From contig CANNEJ010000042.1 of NCBI GenBank assembly GCA_947503585.1, positions 1 to 9,661 of the forward strand: a DNA stretch of 9,661 bases, given 5' to 3'. Numbering within the stretch: position 1 is the stretch's first letter; the number at the start of each line of letters is the position of its first letter. Positions 1 through 7,058 of this stretch are shown in pieces. The notes beneath the pieces are model-generated. The model saw only the letters and a program-made list of their open reading frames with translations, ran no database searches and was not told the DNA's origin. A program made the position numbers and the translations under genes. Origin of the DNA: Anaerolineales bacterium (lineage in GTDB: Bacteria > Chloroflexota > Anaerolineae > Anaerolineales > UBA11657).

Positions 1-2
1 GC

Positions 3-1916
3 GCCGGCAAGAATCCGTTGAAGGCCGGCAACGCACTGTGCCTCAGCCCGCTGGTGGAGTTTGCCGAGCCGGATCTCATTAACCGTTTTACGCCGGCGTA
101 CATTCCATCCGATCCCGGCTTTCAGCAGCAATGGCACTTGCGCAGCCAGGAAACGCGCGATGTGCTGGCAGGCGCCGACATTGGCGCGACGCTGGCATGG
201 GAGTTGACGCGCGGCTCGCGTGATGTGGTGCTGGCAGTGATTGATGATGGCTTTGAACTGTCGCACCCGGACCTGAGCGGCGCCAACAAAATTGTGCACC
301 CGCTGGACTTTGCGGACATGGATGCAGACCCTTCTGCTGAAGGTAGCAGCGGCGATCTGCATGGCACGCCGTGCGCCGGCATTGCAATTGCCGAAGAGAA
401 CGGCTCCGGTGTGGTGGGCGTTGCGCCCGGCTGCGCGTTCATGCCGGTGCGTGTCAGCTTTCGCAAGCGCGACAGCGACTGGGTGCAAATCTTTGACGAG
501 GTCGGGCGCCGCGCGGACGTAATCTCATGCAGCTGGGGGCCGCCGCCCGTGTGGGCGCCGCTGTCACTGGCCCTCTCGGAAAAGCTGCACGAGCTGGCCG
601 AGCGCGGCGGCCCGAACGGGCGCGGCTGTGTGATCGTGTTTGCCGCGCACAACTACAACGCCCCGCTGCAGGATCCCGCCAACACCGGCTTTGAGTGGCG
701 CAGCGCCAGCGACCCCACCGGCGCGCTGCGCTTCACCACCGAGCCCATTGTCAACGGCTGGGCAGCCCATCCTGGCGTCGTAACAGTTGCCGCATGCACA
801 AGCCTAAATCGCAAAGCCGCCTACAGCAACTGGGGCACAGAAGTTTCACTGTGCGCCCCGAGCAGCAACGGACACCCGATTGATCTGCGCAAGACGCTGC
901 CCGGGCTGGGTTTGTACACCACGGACAACGAGCTGCGCAGTTCCGGCTTTATGGCCGGCAGCAGTTTCACATCCGGCTTTGGCGGCACATCCGGGGCAGC
1001 GCCCATCGTCGCGGGCGTGGCTGCACTCGTGCGCTCGGCAAATCCGCAGCTAAGCGCGCTTGATATTAAGCGCATTCTGCAAGAAACCGCCGACCAGATT
1101 TTGGACGACAGCGCCGACCCGGTACTTGGCTTGCGCCATGGCACATATACAGCCGGCCACTCGCATTGGTTTGGCGCAGGCAAGGTGAATGCGGGCCGCG
1201 CTGTGCTGCGCGCCCGCGAACTGCTGCTGGCCGCCAGCGGCGCGGTGCGGGGCAACCCGCGCGCAGACTACAGCCGCGTGTACCTACTGCTGCCGCAAGA
1301 CAGCGGCGCGGATTGGCTGCAAGCGCTGGTAAGCAGCGGCCAGTGGGCGCGCACAATGTGGACCGTAGGCTTCTCTGCTGATGATGCCGGCGTCGGCGCG
1401 CTGGCCCGCCGCACGGTGCTCGCTATCAATCCGGAGCGCTGGGGGGCAGACTTGGACAAGTGGTACGCGGAACACTATCCCGGCACAACTTACGTGGCAG
1501 CGCAAGCCGCCTCGCCGCAGCTGCTTACCGAATACTTGGGGACTTATGCAGTGCCCGCGCTGATTGCAGCGCAGCGCGCCAATGGCGGCGCCTCGCAAAG
1601 TGCACAAGCCGTTAGCGGCAAGCCGCGCGCACAATACGGGCGTGTGTATTTACTGCTGCCGCAAAGTACACCGGCCGAACATCTAAAGGCGGTGGTGGAC
1701 AGCGGAGTACTGGTGCGCCATCGTTATTCGGTTGGGTTCTCTGCGGATGATGCCGGCATCGGCGATCTGGACAGCCGCACGGTGCTGGCCGTGAACCCCG
1801 AGCAATGGGGCGCGGACTTGGCAGCCTGGTACGCAGAGCACTATCCTGGCGTGTTGTATCAACCGCTGCGCGCCGATACCGCCGACCACTTGCGTGCACT
1901 TTTAGCCAGCCGCTAA
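3..1916 (+). CDS. Subtilisin-like serine protease (peptidase S8), 5'-truncated, with two C-terminal repeat domains
   Basis: The frame is open from the first bases, so the true start and most of the propeptide lie upstream. A TTG at 18 is available, but the residues around it read like the end of a subtilase prodomain. Numbering from codon 18, the catalytic triad is Asp76 (VIDDG), His115 (DLHGTPCAG) and Ser325 (GGTSGAAPIVAG). SCSWG at 170-174 lines the substrate cleft, and Asn212 (AAHN) fits the oxyanion-hole position, where AAGN is usual. After the protease domain (about 40-400) come two copies of an ~81-residue domain, at 412-492 and 534-614, joined by an Ala-rich spacer. The protein is probably secreted and degrades or processes extracellular proteins, but the signal peptide would lie outside the window. 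The gene ends in TAA, and no hairpin-plus-T-tract terminator follows. The substrate and the role of the repeats are unknown. Confidence 0.93.
   Translation, partial: AGKNPLKAGNALCLSPLVEFAEPDLINRFTPAYIPSDPGFQQQWHLRSQETRDVLAGADIGATLAWELTRGSRDVVLAVIDDGFELSHPDLSGANKIVHPLDFADMDADPSAEGSSGDLHGTPCAGIAIAEENGSGVVGVAPGCAFMPVRVSFRKRDSDWVQIFDEVGRRADVISCSWGPPPVWAPLSLALSEKLHELAERGGPNGRGCVIVFAAHNYNAPLQDPANTGFEWRSASDPTGALRFTTEPIVNGWAAHPGVVTVAACTSLNRKAAYSNWGTEVSLCAPSSNGHPIDLRKTLPGLGLYTTDNELRSSGFMAGSSFTSGFGGTSGAAPIVAGVAALVRSANPQLSALDIKRILQETADQILDDSADPVLGLRHGTYTAGHSHWFGAGKVNAGRAVLRARELLLAASGAVRGNPRADYSRVYLLLPQDSGADWLQALVSSGQWARTMWTVGFSADDAGVGALARRTVLAINPERWGADLDKWYAEHYPGTTYVAAQAASPQLLTEYLGTYAVPALIAAQRANGGASQSAQAVSGKPRAQYGRVYLLLPQSTPAEHLKAVVDSGVLVRHRYSVGFSADDAGIGDLDSRTVLAVNPEQWGADLAAWYAEHYPGVLYQPLRADTADHLRALLASR
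1251..1493 (+). repeat. C-terminal repeat domain, copy 1 (subtilase)
   Basis: This segment encodes residues 412-492 of the subtilase, the first of two homologous ~81-residue units. Shared landmarks are RVYLLLPQ near the start, VGFSADDAG in the middle, and WGAD followed by WYAEHYPG at the end. It matches copy 2 at about 53 of 81 positions by hand count, without gaps. I do not recognise a named family with certainty. A substrate- or surface-binding module is possible. Confidence 0.85.
1617..1859 (+). repeat. C-terminal repeat domain, copy 2 (subtilase)
   Basis: This is the second copy, residues 534-614 of the subtilase, 122 residues downstream of the first. RVYLLLPQ, VGFSADDAGIG, RTVLA, NPE, WGADL and WYAEHYPG are all conserved, so the pair arose by an internal duplication. 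Divergence is concentrated in the segment between the LLLPQ and VGFSADDAG blocks. Only 18 residues follow before the stop. Confidence 0.85.
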
Positions 1917-2022
1917 AGCGCGCTGCGCGCACCCTCACCCGGCACTGCTGAAACTTCCTTTCCGCGGTTGCGTCGGCCCCCGCAAAACTGCAACAAATAA
2001 CGCTGAATAAAACTGCGAAGGT

Positions 2023-2028
2023 TATAAT
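2023..2028 (+). promoter_or_regulatory. Consensus -10 box (TATAAT) of ftsY, probably leaderless
   Basis: A perfect TATAAT ends 8 nt before the GTG start of ftsY. Transcription initiating 6-9 nt after the box would begin at or within about 2 nt of the start codon, leaving no room for a Shine-Dalgarno site. None is seen at normal spacing, since the nearest purine run is about 14 nt away. No good TTGACA-like box lies 16-18 bp upstream. Confidence 0.6.
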
Positions 2029-2036
2029 CGCGACTC

Positions 2037-2960
2037 GTGTCTGAAAGCTTGCGAGCCTTTGCGTCCGGTTTGGCGCGTACGCGCCAAACTCTGGTCGGGC
2101 GCATCATCAATGCCCTCGGTGCGGGCGGGATAACCAGCGCTACGTGGGAAGAAATGGAGGCGCAGCTGATTGAAGCCGACATGGGCGTGGCGCCAGCGCG
2201 GCAGGTGGTGGGCAACCTGCGCAGCTACATCACGCGCACAGGTGTCACCAGCGCTGCCACACTGCACACACAGCTGGCAGCCGAGCTGCGCAGCCTGCTG
2301 GCAGATCCGCCGCCCTTTGCGCTGGACGGCGATCCGACGGTGGTGCTGCTGGTGGGCGTGAACGGCGCGGGCAAGACGACGACTGCCGCAAAACTGGCAC
2401 AGCTTGCGCGCACCCGCTTTGGTGCGCGTCCGCTGCTGGCTGCGTGCGACACATTTCGCGCAGCGGCCGTGGAGCAGCTGCAAACATGGGGCACGCGTTT
2501 GGATCTGCCGGTGGTGTCCGGCGCAGCGGGCGCCGATCCCGGTGCCGTGTTGTTTGATGCCGTGGCATCCGCCCGCGCCCGTGGCAACAATCTGGTGCTG
2601 GCCGACACCGCCGGCCGGCTGCATTCCAAGTTCAACTTGATGGAAGAACTAAAGAAAGTTCAGCGGGTTGCCGGCAAAGCCAGCGCCGGCGCGCCGCAGC
2701 ATGTGCTGCTGGTACTGGATGCCGTCTCCGGCCAGAACGCACTGGCGCAGGCTGCCGCCTTCAAAGCTGCCGTTGGCGTAACTGCTGTGGTGATCACAAA
2801 ACTAGACAGCAGTGCGCGCGGCGGAATTGTGTTTGCAGTGCAGCAGGCGTTGAATCTGCCGGTGCAGTTTGTGGGCAGCGGCGAGCGCCTTGAAGATCTG
2901 GAAACATTCAACCCCGATGACTACGTAGCCCGGCTGCTGGCTGCTGAAAGCCAGCGCTAG
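2037..2960 (+). CDS. ftsY: Signal recognition particle receptor FtsY (SRP GTPase)
   Basis: FtsY docks SRP-bound ribosomes at the membrane. Its NG domain forms a twin GTPase with Ffh for co-translational insertion of membrane proteins. The 307-residue product has a helical N domain (about 1-95) and a full G domain: G1 GVNGAGKTT at 107-115, DTFRAAA at 138-144, DTAGR at 190-194 (G3), TKLD at 254-257 (G4) and the C-terminal GSGE at 280-283. DTFRAAA, where Ffh would have DTYRPAA, and the absence of a Met-rich M domain separate it from Ffh. The acidic N-terminal A domain of E. coli FtsY is absent, as in many bacteria, so only a short amphipathic N-terminus could bind membrane. The usual TKLDGTAKGG appears as TKLDSSARGG. 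The GTG start is chosen because it follows a TATAAT at leaderless distance. prfB begins 43 nt downstream, so the two may be co-transcribed. Confidence 0.95.
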   Translation: MSESLRAFASGLARTRQTLVGRIINALGAGGITSATWEEMEAQLIEADMGVAPARQVVGNLRSYITRTGVTSAATLHTQLAAELRSLLADPPPFALDGDPTVVLLVGVNGAGKTTTAAKLAQLARTRFGARPLLAACDTFRAAAVEQLQTWGTRLDLPVVSGAAGADPGAVLFDAVASARARGNNLVLADTAGRLHSKFNLMEELKKVQRVAGKASAGAPQHVLLVLDAVSGQNALAQAAAFKAAVGVTAVVITKLDSSARGGIVFAVQQALNLPVQFVGSGERLEDLETFNPDDYVARLLAAESQR

Positions 2961-3003
2961 CGGCGCAAATTATTCTGCGGATCAACACAGGAGAGCAATC
3001 GAA

Positions 3004-4087
3004 ATGGCGAGTTTGTTGGCGCGTTTAAATGCAACCAATGTGATGGTGCAGTCGCTCTTGGACCGTCTTTGACTTGCCTGGCAAAGCGGTTCAACTTGCG
3101 GAATTAGAGCAGCGCGCGGCAGCGCCTGATTTTTGGGGAGATGCCGCGGCAGCGCGCCAGATGATGCGCACCGCCAACGGCCTGCGCACAGAGCTGCAAA
3201 CATGGCACGGCCTTTCGCAGCGCCTCGCCGATGCGCGCGAACTGCAGGCGCTCAACGATCCAAGCCTGAATGCCGAGCTTGAGACGGAAGTTACCGAACT
3301 GGAATCAACCGCCAACCGGCTGGATTTTGAAACGATCCTGTCCGGCGAGCGCGACGACAGCAATTGCATCCTGCAGCTGCATTCGGGCGCGGGCGGCGTG
3401 GACAGCCAGGACTTTGCCGACATGCTGATGCGCATGTACCTGCGCTGGGGTGAGCGTGCCGGCTTTAGCATGGAAGTGATTGACCAGTCGCCCGGCGAAG
3501 AGGCCGGCCTGAAGAGTGTCGCCATCACCGTCACCGGGCGCTACGCCTACGGCTACTTGAAAGCTGAGCGCGGCGTGCACCGCCTGGTGCGCCTCTCACC
3601 GTTTGATGCTGCGCGCCGCCGCCATACATCCTTTGTGCTGGCCGAGGTGATCCCGGAAGTGGAAGAGGATGGCGAGCTTGTGATCAACCCAAAGGATTTG
3701 CAGGTTGACACGTTTCGATCCGCCGGAGCGGGCGGGCAGCATGTGCAAAAGAACGAGACGGCGATCCGCATCACGCACCTGCCCACTGGCGTGGTGGCGC
3801 AATGCCAGAACGAACGCTCGCAAACCCAAAACCGCGAAGTGGCAATGAAGGTGCTGCGGGCGCGCCTGTCTGAGCTGCAGCGCCTGCAGCGCGTAAAAGA
3901 AATCAGCGACTTAAAGGGCGATTACATTAAGGCCGAGTGGGGCAGCCAGATCCGCTCCTACGTTCTGCATCCGTACCAAATGGTGAAGGACCACCGCACC
4001 GGTTTCGAAACCGGAAACTCCGCCGCCGTGCTTGATGGCGATGTGACCGGCTTTATGGAAGCTTTCCTGCGCGCCAACGTTACCTGA
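3004..4087 (+). CDS. prfB: Peptide chain release factor 2, with programmed +1 frameshift
   Basis: RF2 recognises UGA and UAA in the ribosomal A site and triggers peptide release. The gene is in two frames: an ATG at 3004, preceded by AGGAGAG 8 nt away, gives 22 codons ending CTT at 3067, then an in-frame TGA at 3070-3072. Skipping one T places GAC at 3071 in the long frame, which runs to TGA at 4085-4087. The joined product is 360 residues, close to the ~365 of E. coli RF2. Motifs in joined numbering: SPF at 198-200 (the RF2 anticodon-like tripeptide; RF1 has PxT) and GGQ at 243-245 (catalysis of release) within RSAGAGGQHVQKNETA. APDFW and GAGG(V)DSQDFADML near the N-terminus are also typical of RF2. 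The arrangement gives autoregulation: low RF2 favours frameshifting. Transcription stops at the hairpin just downstream. Confidence 0.95.
3060..3073 (+). promoter_or_regulatory. prfB: prfB programmed +1 frameshift site
   Basis: The slippery core CTT TGA C (3067-3073) is identical to the conserved bacterial prfB site. The upstream Shine-Dalgarno-like stimulator, usually AGGGGG three bases before CTT, is reduced here to GGA at 3060-3062, four bases upstream of CTT. The slip is needed to join the 22-codon leader frame to the rest of RF2. Confidence 0.93.
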
Positions 4088-4095
4088 CCTGATGC

Positions 4096-4129
4096 AAAAG
4101 AGAGCCTGCAGCGGGCAGGCTCTCTTTTT
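4096..4129 (+). terminator. Rho-independent terminator after prfB, possibly bidirectional
   Basis: An uninterrupted 14-bp stem (arms about 4096-4109 and 4115-4128, core AGAGAGCCTGC / GCAGGCTCTCT) closes a 5-nt loop and runs into TTTTT on the plus strand. It starts 8 nt after the prfB stop. The A run on the 5' side gives four T residues on the minus strand, so it can also terminate the convergent FtsH-like gene, whose stop lies about 27 bp away. Confidence 0.93.
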
Positions 4130-4155
4130 ACTTATTTCTCTACTGCGCTTAGTTG

Positions 4156-6060
4156 CTATTCAGTTGCGGCGCCTTTGGAACTGGTGGACAGCTTGGCGGC
4201 GACTTCGGCAAGTTTAGCTGCCTCGCGGCTGGCCTTGCGTTGAAACTCCAAACCCTGAACACTGGTGCCCACCAGCGTCAGCACGCTCTCCAACTCTTCG
4301 CCAGATTCCCGCGAGGTCTGCAGGGAATTCTTTCCAAGCAGCGCAAGGATCTCCGGGTTCGCAAGCTCGCGCTTCTCCATTAAGTTCTCCACCAGCGCTT
4401 CCACTTCATCAGCGCGTTTCGTAAGCAGCTGCGCCACCTGTTCCTCCAGCGCCAGCCAAATCCGCTCGACGCGCTCATCGGCGAAGCGCAGCTCTTTTGT
4501 GTCGCGCCACAGCTCGGAAACCGGCGGGCCAAAGAAGCCCAGCATCGCCAGCTCGCGGAACTGGCTGCGCGCGGATTGGTAGTCACTGTAGGCACCGGTC
4601 CAAAATTCCCCCATGAAAACTTTGACGCATACATGGCCGGCCAGCGCCACCATGATGTCCGCGGCAATGCGGCGCAACGGCTGTCCGTAAACCTCAACCG
4701 TGTCCACCGGCATGACATAGCCCATGATGCCCTTCGAGCGGCGCACAATGCTGACGCGCGAGATGCGCTGGTCCGGCATCATGTAATGCTGCACCACAGC
4801 GTGGCCGGCCTCGTGGTAAGCCACCTGCCGCAACTGCAGCGGGTCCATGTCTCGAATGGGGTTGGCCATGCCCACAAGTTGCTCTTGCAGCGCCTGGTCA
4901 ATGTCAGATTGCTCCACATGGTCGCGCCCGCTGAATACAGCGCGCCGCACAGAGTCCTTGGTGATGGCAGACATGATCTGGGCCGGTGTTGCGCGCGGCG
5001 TGTCCGACACGATCGCTTCGATGTCCACCTTTGCAGGGTCGTGAATGATTTTGGAAAGATAGCCGCGGATAATTTCGCGGCGTCCCACGCGGTCGGGCAG
5101 ATCCACCTGAATCAACTGGTCAAAGCGGCCCGGCCGCAGCAGTGCCGGATCAAGCACGTCCGGCCGGTTGGTGGAACCCATGAACAGCACATGCCAGTTG
5201 CGTTTGGGCGGCTTGCGCCCCAGCAGCTGCAGCATGCGGTTGCGGTTTTTCTCCCAGCGCGATTCCTCGTCAATGCCATCCATTTCATACAACAAACGCG
5301 TGAGGGCGCCGTTCATGCCCATGCCGCCGCCGCCGCCCATCATGCCGCCCATCGCACCGCCGCCCATCACACCGGAACGGCTCATGCCCACCGCGTCAAT
5401 CTCATCGATGTACGCAATGCAGGCGCCGTGCTCGCGCGCCAGCTTGCGTGCGCGGCGCACAAACGTAATCATGCGCAGCGTATCCATGCCCCAGAACATG
5501 CCGCGAAAGCCGGAACCTTCAATTGACATGAACGCCACGGACGCCTCACCCGCCATGGCCTTCGCCAGCAGCGTCTTGCCTGTGCCGGGCGGGCCAAACA
5601 AAAGCAGGCCGTTGATGTAGCGCCCGCCCATCTTCACAAACTTGTCGCGGTCAGAAAGCAAACTGATCCACTCGCGCACCAGCCGCACCAGTTCCGGCTG
5701 GCCCCAGTAATCATCAAAGGTAACCGCCTTGGGATCGCCCGGCTTAATTACCTCTACGCGCGCCTGGCTTATGAACCAGAACAGCGCCCCAAACTGCACA
5801 ACCATAAATAGCACTGCAAACAGCAGCTGACCCACAAACTCCAGGCCCAGCAACACCAGATTTAGCACGCTGGAGTCAAGATAGGCCCACACTCCCAGCA
5901 GGCCCAGCAGCACCAGCCACCAGCCTCGCCGCAGCGCGTTTAGTACGGTCTCCCGAACCACGCGGCTGCCCGGCACAGGCGGTGGTCGGTGCACGCCCTG
6001 CCTTGCGTTTGGATTGACGCCGCGTCCGCTAGCCGGTTCTGGTTTAGTTGTATCGGGCAT
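4156..6060 (-). CDS. FtsH-like membrane AAA+ zinc metalloprotease (divergent)
   Basis: FtsH proteases are membrane-anchored hexamers that extract and degrade membrane and cytosolic proteins using ATP. This 634-residue protein has a Pro-rich N-tail, then hydrophobic segments at about 47-61 and 66-98. Its AAA+ domain has Walker A GPPGTGKT (156-163), pore loop FRGMFWG (185-191), Walker B AYIDEID (216-222), and the second region of homology TNRPDVLDPALLRPGRFD with Arg fingers R309 and R312. The protease domain has HEAGH (416-420) and a probable third zinc ligand, Asp493 (TGAYSD). The ATPase and protease centres therefore look intact. Three things are odd: the membrane segments are almost adjacent, so the periplasmic domain is missing; there is a Gly/Met-rich insertion (230-251) plus a basic insertion (about 264-290); and the GGRxAEE block reads AGHVCVK. 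The ATG at 6060 has AGAGG 8 nt upstream. It is clearly in the FtsH family, but whether it is the main FtsH or a paralogue cannot be told here. Confidence 0.92.
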   Translation of the reverse strand: MPDTTKPEPASGRGVNPNARQGVHRPPPVPGSRVVRETVLNALRRGWWLVLLGLLGVWAYLDSSVLNLVLLGLEFVGQLLFAVLFMVVQFGALFWFISQARVEVIKPGDPKAVTFDDYWGQPELVRLVREWISLLSDRDKFVKMGGRYINGLLLFGPPGTGKTLLAKAMAGEASVAFMSIEGSGFRGMFWGMDTLRMITFVRRARKLAREHGACIAYIDEIDAVGMSRSGVMGGGAMGGMMGGGGGMGMNGALTRLLYEMDGIDEESRWEKNRNRMLQLLGRKPPKRNWHVLFMGSTNRPDVLDPALLRPGRFDQLIQVDLPDRVGRREIIRGYLSKIIHDPAKVDIEAIVSDTPRATPAQIMSAITKDSVRRAVFSGRDHVEQSDIDQALQEQLVGMANPIRDMDPLQLRQVAYHEAGHAVVQHYMMPDQRISRVSIVRRSKGIMGYVMPVDTVEVYGQPLRRIAADIMVALAGHVCVKVFMGEFWTGAYSDYQSARSQFRELAMLGFFGPPVSELWRDTKELRFADERVERIWLALEEQVAQLLTKRADEVEALVENLMEKRELANPEILALLGKNSLQTSRESGEELESVLTLVGTSVQGLEFQRKASREAAKLAEVAAKLSTSSKGAATE

Positions 6061-6394
6061 ACTCGGTACCTCTACAGATAATCATTTCTTGCCGCAGCAA
6101 GTTCAACTGCTGTAAGTTAAGCAAAAGATCCACACTGGATCCAGCGTGATGCAATCTAGCGGCAAGCCATCCAGATCAGCCCGCGCCGGCAAGCTCTGCA
6201 CACCTGCCAACTGGTCCAAGCGTACACGCCATCACCGCCGCTTTGCCTGCTGGCCGCAACCAAGCGCGCGCCTTTCCCGCCTCAAATATGCCCCTCGCTG
6301 CAATCGTAAATACGGGCATGCGTACCCGGTAAGCCACAGACTTGTGCCCAAAGGGTTATAGCAGAATAATGCAGACTCGCCCACAAACATCATA
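6061..6394. other. ~330 bp without a clear gene; possible small minus-strand ORF or gene remnant
   Basis: The stretch separates the FtsH-like gene's start from the lipoprotein gene's stop. On the minus strand an ATG at 6393 lies 1 nt after the lipoprotein stop and opens 53 codons (to TGA at 6232). The same frame continues after that TGA for 42 more codons to TGA at 6103-6105. I do not recognise either peptide. Another minus-strand frame is open for 47 codons from an ATG at 6319, so open frames here are weak evidence. The 5' region of the FtsH-like gene holds its AGAGG ribosome site (6069-6073) and a weak promoter candidate (TTGAAC about 17 bp before GATTAT). A plus-strand ORF (6146-6361) has a composition unlike the neighbouring proteins and is not called. 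No convincing terminator or structured RNA was seen. Confidence 0.4.
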
Positions 6395-7057
6395 TCAGGG
6401 CGCAGCTACATTATAGGTGCGCTTATACACGCCGGGCATGTACAAGCGATAGCCGTCGCTCAGGTTGCCAGTGATGGTGTACGTATACTGCAGCGCATGC
6501 GTGCCGGCCGGCCAGTCCAGCAGGTAGTACGCCGTCACGCTGCAAGCCGACCCGTCCGCCAGAAACTGCTTGAAGGTGAAGCTGGAATCGGGCGTTACCG
6601 GCTCACCATCAATCCGATAGTCAAACTTCATGCTGGCTAGGGTGCCAAACAGTATTTCATCGCTGGCTGCACACCACCAGTTATCCCAAATCAATCCGGC
6701 AGACTTGAGCTGCACCTCAAACACCAGCGGTTCATCCGGTTTTGGCTCACGAAAATCCTTGAGCAAATCGGAGTTCAGCCACGGCACAGCTTTATTCTTT
6801 AAGTTGACTTTAGTTTCCGGGCTGGTGGCAATGCGCGGCACCACGGGGCCCGCGGCCGGGTCTGGCGTAGGCGTGGGGGATGGCGTGGCCGTTGGTGTGG
6901 GCGGCGCGTAAGTTGGGTACGGCGTGAAGGTTGCCGGCGGCACGGCGCTTGGCACAGCCGTGGGCGGCGGCGGCGTGTCGGTCACCAATGTGGTCACGCG
7001 CACCGGGCCGCACGCTGCGGCTGCGGCCAGCCAAATCAATAGGAGCCCGCGCCGCAC
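6395..7057 (-). CDS. Secreted lipoprotein with Pro/Thr-rich linker, unknown function
   Basis: I chose the GTG at 7057, which follows the upstream gene's TGA after a single base. It gives MRRGLLLIWLAAAAAC, a compact lipoprotein signal (two Arg, hydrophobic core, Ala-rich lipobox) with lipidation expected at Cys16. A TTG at 7081 would add eight residues and overlap the upstream gene. Residues 26-74 form a linker rich in Pro, Thr and Ala, of the kind that spaces domains from the membrane in Chloroflexota surface proteins. Residues 75-220 look like a globular, aromatic-rich, mostly beta domain (WDNWWCAASDE, YYLLDWPAGTHALQY). Its two cysteines, at about 129 and 172, could form a disulfide. The family is not recognised. 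The coupling to the CBS-domain gene implies co-expression, but the partner or ligand is unknown. Confidence 0.85.
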   Translation of the reverse strand: MRRGLLLIWLAAAAACGPVRVTTLVTDTPPPPTAVPSAVPPATFTPYPTYAPPTPTATPSPTPTPDPAAGPVVPRIATSPETKVNLKNKAVPWLNSDLLKDFREPKPDEPLVFEVQLKSAGLIWDNWWCAASDEILFGTLASMKFDYRIDGEPVTPDSSFTFKQFLADGSACSVTAYYLLDWPAGTHALQYTYTITGNLSDGYRLYMPGVYKRTYNVAAP

Positions 7058-7058
7058 C

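Noticed and set aside
122..652. A 176-codon minus-strand open frame opposite the subtilase
   Set aside because: It is opposite the segment encoding the catalytic Asp and His; its Ser/Pro/Arg-rich product looks like a shadow translation.
1917..1931. GCGCGC-T-GCGCGC repeat after the subtilase stop as a terminator
   Set aside because: The arms are separated by one base, so no normal hairpin can form, and no T run follows.
3070..3072. In-frame TGA in prfB as evidence of a pseudogene
   Set aside because: It sits in the conserved CTT TGA C frameshift site and the rest of RF2 is intact, so it is programmed recoding.
4576..5526. A 316-codon plus-strand open frame opposite the FtsH-like gene
   Set aside because: It is antisense to a gene with complete ATPase and protease motifs, and its product is dominated by His, Ala, Arg and Gln with no recognisable domain, as expected of a GC-rich shadow frame.
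6146..6361. A 71-codon plus-strand open frame in the stretch without genes
   Set aside because: It has an Arg/Ser/Pro/Lys-rich product, no ribosome site and no resemblance to a known protein.
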